A stretch of DNA of 64,000 nt from Verpa conica. Its lineage: Eukaryota > Ascomycota > Pezizomycetes > Pezizales > Morchellaceae. The position numbers and the translations under genes were made by a program. The stretch spans positions 372,001 to 436,000 of the forward strand of contig JAUFSD010000002.1 in assembly GCA_033030425.1 (NCBI GenBank). Reading direction: 5' to 3'. Of this stretch, positions 1 to 9,876 are shown in pieces. How positions within the stretch are numbered: position 1 is the first letter of the stretch; every line of letters starts with the position of its first letter. The notes below the pieces were generated by a model, which saw nothing but the letters and a program-made list of their open reading frames with translations, had not been told where the DNA came from and did not search any database.

Positions 1-646
1 CTACGTTAGCCTGTACAGGACCCCCGGATGAACTGTATACACATAATATATGGCGCTGGTTCCAAAATAGGTTAGCAATGATCATTGCTCTTATAATAAG
101 CAGGCAAGAAGTGCTTCTCAGTAGTCTATCATCTCTAAACCTCGGGGTTATTATCGTTATATAGTTATCTAACTAGGTTGGCACAGGTACATACTAAAGT
201 AGTAGTCGCTGTTTATCTAATCATAGCTATCTTGTAGCTCTGAGAACTAATGTTCTTTAGTAACCTAGTGAGCCCTATATCTATTTATAAGCTCGAGTCA
301 TGCAATGAGATTTCTTGCGCAAGACAGCAAGGCCCAAGGTGTCATACGGTATAGAGACTTATGAGGCAGCCCTTAGAGAAAATCACAAATACAGAAAGAA
401 AAAATAGCTACCGATATCGATTCCTATCCCATATCAAAGTATCTAAAATGCAAGGCTCTGATATAGTCAATTATAACCCAAAACATTAGCTATCATACTC
501 TAAGATCTAGTATAGGTAGGTAGATATAAACTCAACTATAAACTTCTCACTCCAGTACTTTCACCGTCAACTCAATACTCTCTCAGGACCCTGAACCCTC
601 CAGAACCCAAGCTAGCGCAAAATAAATCCAAAGATAGAAAGCCACA

Positions 647-1038
647 ATGTCAAGCATACAAAACACCTACAGAGTGGAGCCCGCAATGACTATCACGGCG
701 ATCATGGTCCGGACACCAAGGCATCCAGGGGCACAGACGGCTGCATGAACTGTGGTAACGAATGGTGCAGACCCATATTTATAGGTCCTATAGAATTCCT
801 AGCTTCGTGTATAGCGTGGTTTAGTTTCTGTGGTGAATTCTGTAATGAGTGTCTTGGAGATTCGTGTTCAGAATTTGAATTTTGTGATCATATGGGGTGT
901 TGTAATTGTGGAAGGGCTAGGCTTAGAGGTCCTAGATCACCTGTGAGAAATGAAGGTATGTTATCAGCAAGCCATTTTCCTTTGGGGGATGGAATTCTGA
1001 TATTTATAATAGAGGACCTAGAAAGTCAGAAAACCTAA
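647..1038 (+). pseudogene. Cysteine-rich small reading frame, possibly frameshifted
   Basis: Not recognised. An open frame from the ATG at 745 encodes 97 residues with eleven cysteines in its first 55, in clustered CxxC and CC patterns. The same frame is open upstream of 745 without an ATG, while an ATG at 647 starts a frame that stops at about 746. One base of frameshift near 684-688 would join the two. It could be a decayed or mis-sequenced small cysteine-rich protein, or chance. No signal peptide is evident and no splice solution was convincing. Confidence 0.2.
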
Positions 1039-1442
1039 GAGGATAACTGTGTTGAATACCGAACAAGACCCTGATTACTGCTGATGGTCTAGTTTAATTT
1101 GAGATGACTCTGTGAAGAATGTTGAGAGGAAATAAATGACAGATAACGATTCAATCTTCGGTAGAGGTTGTTGCTGGGACGGAACAATAATTCTCCGGCT
1201 AAAATACTCGCAGTACTATGACTACCTAGCTTTGCGTAGTTAGTCGCTTATGCAAGTGCTCAAGGAGACGACAGGGACTCTATTCCAACGTCGGAAACTT
1301 CATCCTCACCCCGCATCTAAATCTTCAGGGGCCCTGTGAGTCAACAACATCAACCTACATGTATTGATTTTTATATATTTGACCTTGTTTGCCAACTCTA
1401 GAATATATCAGTTTTGATTGAGTACAAAGATTCGATACCAAT

Positions 1443-3059
1443 ATGTCTGCTTTACCCGAGAATCCCAATCTCATGTCCGTCACCCCCGACGAACTTACCA
1501 AAACCCTTTCACTCCTCCAAACAAAGATCACTGAAACTATCTCCGTTAAAGCCTCCTCGCCACCTGTTCTACCCTCCGCCGAAGCCCTCACGGCAGCAAC
1601 TTCCTCACTTAGTTCGTCCCTCAGTTCCACAGGAAGCGGTACAGCAAATGTTATCTCTCATCTCCTCAATGACATCTTCCCAGCACTCAATTCTCAATCA
1701 ACCTCTCCCCACTACTATGGTTTCGTCACCGGAGGTGTTACCCCAGCAGCCCTTGTTGCAGACATCATAGCCACCCTGGCAGACCAAAATGTACAGGTGC
1801 ACTTACCTACCGACACAATCTCAACAAAGATTGAAGACACCGCACTAAGAATGTTGCTAGAGCTATTTCATCTCGACACTTCTCAGTGGCTTGGTCGCAC
1901 GTTTACAACCGGTGCAACAGCAAGTAACATATTAGGTTTAGCGTGTAGCCGAGAGTATCTCCTCCAAGAAAAACTAAAGCTGGCGGGGTATACAGAAGCT
2001 GAGGCTTCTGTTGGAGAACTCGGGATTCTCGGAGCATGTGTCGAAGCCGGGGTGACGGGGATTCAGATACTTTCTGCAGAAGCGCATTCATCTATCACAA
2101 AAGCAGCTTCCATAATAGGCATTGGACGCAAAAATGTCCATAATATATCATGGTCTGACTCGCCATGGGAGTTTGACCTGGAGGAGCTAGAAGAGCGGCT
2201 CGAAATCGGACAGCAAAAAGGAATCGTAAGCATTGTAGTCGTCGGCTTCGGTGAAGTCAACACAGGCCGCTTCACCACGGATATTCATGAAATTCGAGAC
2301 CTAGTAACCAAATACGGTGGCTGGCTCCACATTGATGCTGCATTTGGGATTTTTGCTCGTACCCTTATTGGCATTGAAGGCGAAATGAGCGAAGTCGCAA
2401 AGTGGGCTGATGGACTGGAACTTGCAGATAGCATCGCAGGTGATGGGCATAAACTACTCAATGTGGTAAGTTGCCCCAATCAGCCCTCAAATTTCACTAC
2501 TAAGTAAATCAAGCCATACGACTGTGGCTTCTTCTTCACTCGTACACCCGCACACCTCCAATCAACTTTCCTCAATGCTGCTCCCTACCTTGCTACCCCT
2601 CCCAGTACCTCTTCGGTCGCAATCCCCTCGCCACTCAATATCGGTATCGAAAACTCTCGGCGCTTCCGAGCACTCCCTGTCTATGCCACCTTATCTGCCT
2701 ATGGCGCCACCGGATACGTAGATCTAGTCACCCGTCTTATTACTCATGCACGTGGCATAGCCCGCTATATATATAAACATCCAGCCTATGATCTTCTTCC
2801 TGCTTCTGAGGAGGATGAGGACGCGGTAGTAGCAAAGGTATATATGGTGGTGCTTTTTAGAGCGCGCGAGGAGCGGGTCAATAAAGTACTGAAGGAGAAA
2901 ATTAACGCGAGCAAGAAGATTTATGTGAGCGGAACTATTTGGGATGGACGAGAGGCAGTAAGAATTGCTGTTAGTAATTGGAGAGTTGGGTTAGGTGGAG
3001 AGACAGGGGGCTGGGGAGCTGTCGAAGAGGTACTAGAGAACGTCCTGAAAGAAGAATAA
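1443..3059 (+). CDS. Pyridoxal-phosphate-dependent decarboxylase (group II)
   Basis: Two exons, 1443-2465 and 2514-3059, with a 48-bp GTAAGT...AAG intron, give 522 residues in one frame. The fold-type I group II decarboxylase family uses PLP to decarboxylate amino acids. Visible are the family's N-terminal SPHYYGF segment, TTGATASN in the cofactor-binding region, HIDAAFG (with the Asp that contacts the PLP ring nitrogen), and GDGHKLLNV at the end of exon 1 carrying the probable Schiff-base lysine. Exon 2 opens with PYDCGFFFTR and supplies the C-terminal domain. Without the splice the frame would stop shortly after the lysine, so the intron is needed for a full-length enzyme. Substrate (glutamate, DOPA, tryptophan, diaminobutyrate or other) cannot be assigned. 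The protein lacks a signal peptide and is probably cytosolic. The next gene lies 1.5 kb downstream. Confidence 0.9.
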
Positions 3060-3195
3060 AATGGAGATGTCGACTTTTGTCAGTTTTAGCTAGTATATAT
3101 ATCTAGCAAAATATACTCGCCTAATTATTTAGCACTCTAATTTATTATCCTACATACCTAGAAAGGGTTAATATAAAATTATCTCTGAGTAGGAG

Positions 3196-3254
3196 TGAGA
3201 GGCACATCGAATGAATGAATGAATGAATTTATCATTTAAGTTGAGAGGCACATC
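3196..3254 (-). mobile_element. 33-bp ATTC-tailed insertion with 13-bp target duplication
   Basis: TGAGAGGCACATC occurs at 3196-3208 and again, identical, at 3242-3254. Between them lie 33 bp that on the minus strand read ACTTAAATGATAAATTC followed by further ATTC units. The same core recurs at 45931, 59902 and, in variant form, at 10337, 22617 and 48009. Direct repeat plus simple-repeat 3' tail is the signature of a severely 5'-truncated non-LTR or SINE insertion. Confidence 0.6.
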
Positions 3255-3484
3255 CTTACCACTTCTAATAAGTATATACAGATAACCTGCATATGCACTG
3301 TGCACTTAAAGTGATTTGATTGGTTGTTTTCGGTGTTTTTGTTTCATTTGTATGTTCTGTTTCATCATGGAAACAGGTTTTGTTCTGAATCCTCTGACTT
3401 CATTCCCAGGCCCCCAATGACGTATTATCTCTAGGCCTTAAGAAAGCAGTATATAAGCCCACAGACCACTAGGAAACTCTCAAT

Positions 3485-3521
3485 CTCTACCTCTACCTCT
3501 ACCTCTACCTCTACCTCTACC
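3485..3521. repeat. CTCTAC hexamer microsatellite
   Basis: About six consecutive CTCTAC units, perfect to the eye. Not within any supported gene. Confidence 0.9.
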
Positions 3522-3640
3522 TAGCATCAGGCTCTAACTCCAGTGAAGGCTAACCTAAACACTTTTACAGGTAGATACTAATTATACTAATTATATACAG
3601 AAGGAGGGCAGAAGGATACTAGTGAAGTGGGGGTTACTAA

Positions 3641-3699
3641 GTGCTCGGCAGGAGGGGCCGAAAGCTGCGCAGCAGCTTGAGGGCCCGACTGGCGAGTAC
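3641..3699. repeat. Imperfect 59-nt palindrome with nested triloop hairpin
   Basis: The outer arms GTGCTCGGCAG (3641-3651) and CTGGCGAGTAC (3689-3699) pair over 11 positions with one G-T wobble and one mismatch. Inside, AAGCTGC and GCAGCTT (3662-3668, 3672-3678) form a perfect 7-bp stem closed by a GCA triloop. It could be a cruciform, a structured RNA or the tip of a mobile element; no known ribozyme core was recognised. Confidence 0.5.
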
Positions 3700-3705
3700 A
3701 TAAGC

Positions 3706-3850
3706 GCTAGAGAGTGGGAGAGGGGGGGATAGAGAGTGGGAGAGGGGGGGATAGAGAGGGGGATAGAGAGGGGGATAGAGAGGGGGATAGAGAGGGGGGA
3801 TAGAGGGGGGGATAGAGGGGGGGAGTGAAAGAGGAGAGGGAGCGAGAGCA
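3706..3850. repeat. G-rich purine tandem repeat array
   Basis: Two copies of a roughly 22-bp unit (AGAGTGGGAGAGGGGGGGAT followed by AG) are followed by about six copies of a 12-bp unit close to AGAGGGGGATAG, with G-run length varying from five to seven. The strand is almost purely purine, so triplex or G-quadruplex-like structure is possible. Repeat number is likely to vary between isolates. Confidence 0.85.
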
Positions 3851-3921
3851 GAGAGAGGAGGGGGGGGCAGGGTTTACTCCATACTAGAATATACAGATAT
3901 GAATCCTATTTTAATAACAGA

Positions 3922-3955
3922 GGGTCTCGAGCATCCGGCCTTCGGCCGGATACCC
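3922..3955. repeat. GC-rich triloop palindrome
   Basis: ATCCGGCC (3933-3940) and GGCCGGAT (3944-3951) form a perfect 8-bp stem around a TTC triloop. GGGT at 3922 can also pair with ACCC at 3952-3955, leaving a one-sided CTCGAGC bulge. It sits in otherwise AT-rich sequence and resembles the palindromes at 3641 and 42166 in having a three-base loop. Confidence 0.5.
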
Positions 3956-4215
3956 ACTTGTATTATATATTTTAATAGTCCAGCGATTATTCAGAAGCCG
4001 TAGCTAAACCTATTTGGCATGAGACTATGTAGGATATTCGTTGAAGTTACCAGAATAGTTATTTAATCATATATTATGATTAATCAATCGATCAATTACT
4101 TATTCCGTAATTGAATAAATGCGAGTGATTTCTAGTGAATCGGCCCCCTCCGACTTATCCCAAAACGTACTAGCCCAGATGCCAACCATGGTAAGCGATC
4201 GAAGCCACCCGCCAC

Positions 4216-4243
4216 TTCGAGAATCTTCGACACACTTCGCGAA
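4216..4243 (+). promoter_or_regulatory. Heat-shock elements
   Basis: TTCgaGAAtcTTC at 4216-4228 is a perfect three-unit inverted nGAAn array, followed by TTCgcGAA at 4236-4243. More spaced GAA units follow to about 4300. This is the known binding pattern for trimeric Hsf1 and it lies upstream of a small heat-shock gene, which supports heat-inducible control of that gene. Confidence 0.8.
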
Positions 4244-4361
4244 ACCCCCAGACATAATCCGTCTGACTGAATACTCTCGAATACTCGCGAATCTTACTGA
4301 CATAGCAGGATACTTACGAATCCACAGGCCCTGAATGACTCCAACTATGTTAAACACAAGT

Positions 4362-4368
4362 TATAAAA
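4362..4368 (+). promoter_or_regulatory. TATA box of the small heat-shock gene
   Basis: TATAAAA at 4362-4368 lies about 120 bp after the heat-shock elements and 249 bp before the chosen ATG, leaving a 5' leader of roughly 220 nt. The spacing from HSE to TATA to leader is typical of inducible genes. Confidence 0.7.
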
Positions 4369-4616
4369 GTCGAGGATTTCTCCCAGCACCGAGACTCTCA
4401 CCATCAGAAAAGCAAAGCAAAGCATCTAAACAAACAGATCCTTCAACTACCTACATCTATCAAAAAAGAAAACCAATTACCTCTATATATCTAAAAACCC
4501 ACATACCAATCCACTAAGCGAGAATAAGTTTGCTTTTATACCTACCTATAACCACAAACTTACCTACAAACAATAACCCCTACTTTATTCTACACATCCC
4601 CAAAACACATTTAAAG

Positions 4617-5171
4617 ATGCCTCACTATACATCTTCCGCTCCCGACTTCGCATCCATCTTCTTCAACTTCCCCGAGCAACAGCAACGCCGAACCTTCTCC
4701 CCGAAATTCGACGTCTACGAGACATCAACATCATATGTTCTCGAAGGCGAGCTCTCCGGGCTCGAGAAGAGTAACTTGAACATCGAGTTCACTGATCCCG
4801 TGACATTGGTCATCAAGGGGAAGATTGAAAAGTCAAAGCATATCGAACCTGAGAGTCCTACTCCGAAGTCAGGATCATCATCACGAGCACCCTCACCTAC
4901 TAGGTCTTTGAAGGCGACGGTTGAGGATGAGGAGGAGGAGGGGGAAGAGGGGAAGAAGGAAAGTGTAGTCAAGAAGCAGCCTGTAGTTGAAAAGAAGGAG
5001 TTCAAGACAAGGCAGTGGGTGAATGAGAGAACTATTGGATCGTTTCAGAGGACTTTTACATTCCCGGCTGGGATTGATCAGGATGGAGTGACGGCGGGAT
5101 TGGAGTTTGGGGTTTTGAAGGTTGTTGTGCCGAAGAAGGCACCGGTTTCGAGGAGGATTGAGATTTTGTGA
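4617..5171 (+). CDS. Small heat-shock protein, Hsp20/alpha-crystallin (Hsp30 type)
   Basis: A single exon of 184 residues. The ATG at 4617 was chosen because the in-frame extension upstream would run into the untranslated leader and is low in coding character. The alpha-crystallin domain starts at about residue 37 (FDVYETSTSYVLEGELSG) and resumes near residue 140 (ERTIGSFQRTFTFP) to the C-terminal VLKVVVPKK and RIEIL; the last contains the I-x-I motif that docks neighbouring subunits. An acidic, Ser-rich insertion of about 60 residues (EDEEEEGEE) splits the domain, as known for fungal Hsp30 proteins. It is an ATP-independent holdase that keeps unfolding proteins soluble. The promoter carries heat-shock elements, so strong induction by heat is expected. 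Confidence 0.9.
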   Translation: MPHYTSSAPDFASIFFNFPEQQQRRTFSPKFDVYETSTSYVLEGELSGLEKSNLNIEFTDPVTLVIKGKIEKSKHIEPESPTPKSGSSSRAPSPTRSLKATVEDEEEEGEEGKKESVVKKQPVVEKKEFKTRQWVNERTIGSFQRTFTFPAGIDQDGVTAGLEFGVLKVVVPKKAPVSRRIEIL

Positions 5172-5610
5172 AATGGGATGTATGTAATGGAAGTTTTTTC
5201 TTATTTTCTCTGATTTGCTATTTTGATTTGATTTATGTTAGGCAGCGTTTATTTGGTTTTGTATTTCGAGGGTGTTTTGGATTATATAATATGGATTAAT
5301 CTATCTATAACGTTAATCAAGCTGGTTGGTTCTGAATATTATCATCACATAATACGAGAAGGTGGCATGTTCCCGAAGTTTGCCTTGGAGCTTATCGTGC
5401 ACGCCCTAAAATATTATAACATGCATACTTCCCGTTGATCATTCCCTTCTTCTGTTTCCGGCCGATTGACATACCCAACAATGACATCACCACCAAACAC
5501 CTACTAGTAGTTTACCAAACATATAATAAAGCCAAACTCCCCCCGGTGAGGAGAGCGTGTCGGGGAGTTAGGTTAAAAAGGTCTATAACTTCACTAATTA
5601 GTAACTCACA

Positions 5611-6172
5611 ATGGTCGACTACGCATCTTTAAAATCCGCTGCGTCTTCTCTCTGCGCAGACTTCGCCTCACAGAAGCCCCCTGAAACCCTCATCACGCAT
5701 TTCAGCACCAACTCACCAACAGCTCTCGAACACGGCCTCCCCTGTCTCGCACCATTTCTTGGCCGCGAGTTCAAAGGCAGCGATGAAGTGAAGGAATATT
5801 TCGAGATCCTGTCAGAACAGCTGACGTTCAGGAACATGGAGTTTGGTGAGTACGTTGTTGATGTGCAGGAGCTAAAGGTGGGGGTGAAGGGGAAGTCGAG
5901 ATTTATTTGGTATTCTACGGGGGATGCGTGGGATGAGGTTTTCACGTATACTTTAGACTTTGTGGAAGAAGGGGATGGGCTGAAGGTGAAGAAGTATCAG
6001 GTTTGGGCTGATACGGGCGCTGGTGAGTATTCTTGAGAGAGTGTTTTTGTCTCTTTCTTCCCTTTCTTTCTTTCCTTTCTTTCTTTTCGGAAGTCTGTAT
6101 TTACTAACCATCGTAGCATATTTGGCGAAAGAGGGAAAGTTGAAGGAGTGCAAAGGGTTTACAGATGAATGA
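5611..6172 (+). CDS. NTF2/SnoaL-like small protein
   Basis: Two exons, 5611-6022 and 6117-6172, with a 94-bp intron (GTGAGT, branch CTAAC at 6103, acceptor TAG) give 155 residues. The unspliced frame stops nine bases into the intron; splicing adds a C-terminus with AYLAKEGKLKECKG. Features fitting an NTF2-like cone fold are an N-terminal helix (LCADFASQKPPETLITHFS), a FLGREFKGSDEVKEYFEILS segment, and alternating beta strands with FIWYSTGDAWDEVFTYTLDF, ending in VKKYQVWADTGA. Many fungal members are uncharacterised, some being cyclases or dehydratases of secondary metabolism. No biosynthetic genes lie nearby, so no pathway is assigned. Product is probably cytosolic. Confidence 0.75.
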
Positions 6173-7626
6173 AAGGTGTAAAGTGAGGCTATGAAACATC
6201 AGAAATTTGTATTATAGGGGGTATAAGCGAGATTTGTGAGCCAAATAGTGGAAATAAGTATCCAAGACAAAATAAAAGCGTCAGTAAGGAAAGAGAGAAG
6301 AAAAAAGCCTTAAAACCCGCAAATTTCCAAAAAAGACCGTGCCAGTTGCATTTTCTGTTCGAGTCTTCCCGAAACTGACTCTTCGACCCGTGCACATTAC
6401 CGCACGGCATGCAAGCCTCCCCCCCTTAGCCACCACCTTCAATAGGAGAACATAGACGGCTGTAGAACCTCGAAAAGCTTGCCCGTGGGGCAATTTTACC
6501 AAACACTTTGTCATCTTCCTACATAGTACGTTCGAAGTTTTGCGGATAGCCCCGTTGGCTGTTTGCCCTTCGAGTGACCACTTGTGCACAGGGCCTCGAG
6601 TTGGTAATCCTGGACACGTCTCTACTCAACCCACCCAATCTCTTGGCTGCCCCGTGCCATAAACACCCCCATGTAGAGTATACATAGGGGCTGCTAGGGC
6701 TACCATGAGCCAATTAAGCGCAGCCGCCAAATCCACTTCACTCTACTCCACCAAGGAACTTGAGTCACCGGGTAAAGGGCTAGTGGTTGTTAGTAGCAAC
6801 TACTGGGCACTGGGAGTAGCCTAATCGTACATTCAATCGTACACCAACTGATTGTTCCAACCCCTTTTCGTGCCCGGTAGGAGGCCCACACCTACACCCT
6901 ATGGAAACGTTTCAATGGGGACACAGTCGTCTGTTGTGTCACCAACTGCCCTATTGCCCACAAGACTGTACCACAAGCCCTACAATCCAGATCCACGGTT
7001 ACCTGCGATGTATCGCGACATTAGTAAAGCAAACGATATAGGTATGTCTCGGTTGGGTTCAAAGCTTGAGTCACTTCTTCCTCCACCATGGGGCGTGTTA
7101 TCGTCCGCCGGCCAAGGGGCAATCGAGGGAGTTTACCCCGGAGTAAAACTCTATCACGAGGAACTGTACTGATCTTCCTTGCTCCTGGGCTGCCAGAAGT
7201 GGGTTTTGATGAATTGCATTTATGTACCTGCATGTGGCACATTATACCATCCCCCTGCTGATAAATGCTATCAGAAAATATTACCAGACTTCAGCCTTTT
7301 AAAGCGGAGGTCAAGATGAATCCAGCCCTTGTCAGTTTAATGTTTGCAGCGTTTAAACACCACTGTACGGGGGGCAGTGTTGCGGATCCGCCGGTAGATG
7401 GGTAGATTTCGACTTGACCATTCTCTGCCGGCCCCCGTGAACTAGGTAAGCGAATTGGGAGATTTGGGGCTGCGGTAGGTAGTATTGATATAACTCTAAC
7501 ACCTCCCCCCCTCAGATCTTTCCTTTCTTTCTTTCTTCCTTTCAACCTCCGTTAGAAATTTCACTCCTTTGATTCGCTGCCTTTTTCAACAACTTTTTTT
7601 CGCTTCGTGCGTCCATTCCTTCAGAA
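6173..7626. other. Intergenic region upstream of the Kre9-like gene
   Basis: Several chance frames exist on both strands but none shows splice structure, domain features or a convincing start. The region before 7560 is pyrimidine-rich (CTTTCTTT runs at about 7515-7540), which fits a fungal promoter and leader for the gene at 7627. Confidence 0.5.
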
Positions 7627-8696
7627 ATGCAATTCTCAACTCTCATCTCAGTTGCGCTTTCTTTCGCTACTGCTGTCCTTGCAACCAATGGCCAGAATTC
7701 TTTCACTTACCCTCTCGGTGGTACAGTGGACGCGAGCGTGCCATTTGTATTGAAGTGGACGGTATGATAGCTCTTTCTTGTGGCCACACTATACTTGTTT
7801 TGTTATTGATCTGACAGTTTAATTATTAGCCTAGTACATCAGGAACCATCACTATCAAACTCTTGAAGGGGCCAACATCAAACATTATTGATATTGATGT
7901 AATTGCTGGTATGTGCCCCTTTAAAAATTTCGATAAACGAATTGCTAACTTGAATATCCGATTTTAAGCCTCAATTCCGAATACTGGGTCTTACACATGG
8001 AACATCCCAAACAGCCTCCAGGACAGCGGCAGTATCACCAATGGTGACAAATACGGCCTCAAAATCTTTGACGACACAACCGACACCTTTGAGTATAGTC
8101 CTCCATTTGATATCTCTATCCCTGATTCCACTTACGGCTCGGGTGGCTCTGCCTCTTCGAAATCCGCATCTACTTCTACCACCGCAACCCAGTCCGCCAC
8201 TACAGCTAAATCGACTTCAACCCTTGCTACCTCAGTCAAATCTACCGCTACCATAGAAAGTTCGACTACCACAGAAAGTACAGCAGCTACAGCAATTGCA
8301 CAAAGTACAGCCGCTGCCACAGAATCCACAACCTTGCAAACTGTGATCACAGGCCCAACTGCCACTGCTGCCGCTGAAACCGCCCTAGAAACCACTGGAA
8401 CGCAACCTGCGACAGAAACCTCTGACACTGCAGCAAAAGCCACCAGCATCACAAGCTCTAACGGCACAACGACAGAATCCAATAAAATTCCCAGTATTGC
8501 CATCATCATCGGTGTGGCTGTTGGTGGCATCGTCTTAATCGGGCTAGCAATCTTCTCCATCATGATGGTCTGCAGGTGCAAAAACCGACGCAAGGCGCAG
8601 TCAACCTCTGCCGTAGAGAGTGCCATGCGCCAGAGGCCGATGTCAGTTGCTGTGGGCAATATGATGACTAGTAATGGGATGTATAACCGTGTTTAA
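7627..8696 (+). CDS. Kre9/Knh1-like Ser/Thr-rich cell-surface protein with transmembrane anchor
   Basis: Three exons (7627-7761, 7830-7908, 7969-8696; introns 68 and 60 bp with CTGAC and CTAAC branch sites) encode 313 residues. Residues 1-19 (MQFSTLISVALSFATAVLA) are a signal peptide. The N-terminal domain, about 25-110, has the pattern FTYPLGGTVDASVPFVLKW ... TGTITIKLLKGP ... GSYTWNIPNSL ... YGLKIFDD, matching the Kre9/Knh1-type N-terminal domain. A stalk of about 120 Ser/Thr/Ala residues, presumably O-mannosylated, precedes one transmembrane helix (IPSIAIIIGVAVGGIVLIGL, about 233-258) and a short basic cytoplasmic tail (CRCKNRRK). The architecture suggests a plasma-membrane protein projecting into the wall. 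A role in beta-glucan assembly is inferred only from the domain; a sensor role is equally possible. Confidence 0.85.
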
Positions 8697-9099
8697 TAGC
8701 TGGGTGATATTTTATACAGTAGTGGGGGCTTCTTTTTTTAATTATGGGTTACGGAAACGATTCCAGGGCATGTGGCGTCATTTTGTATTTATCTTTCATA
8801 CTCTCGTAATACTAGTGGAAGAGTAAAATTATAGGATCTGCCCTGGCCTTGCTGTGATACGAAATGAATTATGATAGCGAGTTCCCGGGGCATATGCACA
8901 GTGCAGGTATCAATGATGACAGAACTGATGCAGCTCAAGAAGAATAAGCAGGTGGCTACAGCGCTTATTTTAAACGGCAAGTTAACTGCTACATGGAGTC
9001 CTACCAATAATCCCATTTTACAGATGAAACAACCGATCTTGAACCAGAACACTACCCAAAATCACCCCGCAGTCATTCACCCCCACAAGAAAGGGTGTC

Positions 9100-9876
9100 T
9101 CAACTATAATGTACATTTTCGCAATAGTCCATAATCTCTTCCAAGCCCAGTTTTGGATCCCTCTCACAAGTCCTCTCAACGGACATAAAGGGACCCAGGG
9201 CCGAGGTCACCTTCTTATTCGTCGTAATCTTTTCCTGATACTCCCTAATTGCCACATCCTCCGAACTCTCCTTCCCAATAAACGCCAAAAACAACCTCAG
9301 CTCACGGAACCTATTATTAAACGCCGCCATATCCCCATAATTATCATAAGTAACTGTCTCATAATCGCGGCAAATCTCGCGAACCGTCCTGTCGGGATAA
9401 AAAGTGATAATCATCCACTTCCTAAACGCCTCCCACGAGATATCTGGAAAAACGCCCCCCCATTTGGACAGCACCCTGTTCTCAACGGGTGTGCATACTC
9501 TCGTTAGAGCATAATGTGTCCACCCCTCTGTGCTGTCGGCTGGTAGTCCCAACTCGTAGTTTCGTAGCCTGAATTCTCGTTCTAGCTTCGTGATGAATGC
9601 GAAGACAGATTCCTTGTTTGTGTTGGGGAGGGATGGAAGTTTTTCTCTATCGCTTAGTGAGTAGAAGAATATCTTCTTTTGGTTATATGGAGGTAGATCG
9701 GCCGGTGTTGCGGTGGAGGTGGAGGTAGTGGAGGTGGGAGTGGAGGTGGTGGATGTAGTAGGGGTGCTCATGATGTGTTGCACTTGGAGGCTTAGTTGGT
9801 TTATCTCTGATGAGAGCTCGGCGAAACGGCGCTCGGTGTAGGCGTAGTCGCTTTCACCTACTGTAGACATTCTCAT
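9100..9876 (-). CDS. Stand-alone retrotransposon Gag-like protein
   Basis: An intact single-exon frame of 258 residues; Met3 is an alternative start. The N-terminus carries a predicted coiled coil (ERRFAELSSEINQLSLQVQ) and a Thr/Ser/Pro linker. The central region, about 90-200, has the spacing of Ty3/gypsy-type Gag capsid domains: FITKLEREFRLRN, W-x-x-F-x-K-W (WEAFRKWMIITFYP), and FNNRFRELRLFLAF. There is no CCHC zinc knuckle, protease, reverse transcriptase or integrase on either side and no LTR pair was seen. A TATATA lies about 105 bp upstream on the coding strand. An intact frame without the rest of the element suggests either a domesticated Gag or a recently dead fragment; the former is inference. 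Confidence 0.6.
   Translation of the reverse strand: MRMSTVGESDYAYTERRFAELSSEINQLSLQVQHIMSTPTTSTTSTPTSTTSTSTATPADLPPYNQKKIFFYSLSDREKLPSLPNTNKESVFAFITKLEREFRLRNYELGLPADSTEGWTHYALTRVCTPVENRVLSKWGGVFPDISWEAFRKWMIITFYPDRTVREICRDYETVTYDNYGDMAAFNNRFRELRLFLAFIGKESSEDVAIREYQEKITTNKKVTSALGPFMSVERTCERDPKLGLEEIMDYCENVHYS

Larger units (their letters stand above)
3060..4215. other. Gene-free, repeat-rich interval
   Basis: No coding sequence is supported. It holds a tiny insertion with target duplication (3196-3254), a CTCTAC hexamer array, a structured palindrome, a G-rich purine tandem array and a second GC-rich palindrome, each listed separately. The last part, from about 4100, is the promoter of the downstream heat-shock gene. 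Confidence 0.6.

Noticed and set aside
3641..3699. Hammerhead or HDV-like ribozyme for the palindrome
   Set aside because: The hammerhead CUGANGA core is missing and the HDV double-pseudoknot pairing could not be built.
6852..7172. 106-codon plus-strand frame in an intergenic region
   Set aside because: It starts at TTG, not ATG, has no domain features or splice structure, and is Pro/Leu-biased.
8132..8659. 175-codon minus-strand frame, hydrophobic
   Set aside because: It is the antisense shadow of the Ser/Thr/Ala-rich stalk of the Kre9-like gene; Val/Ala richness follows from that repeat.
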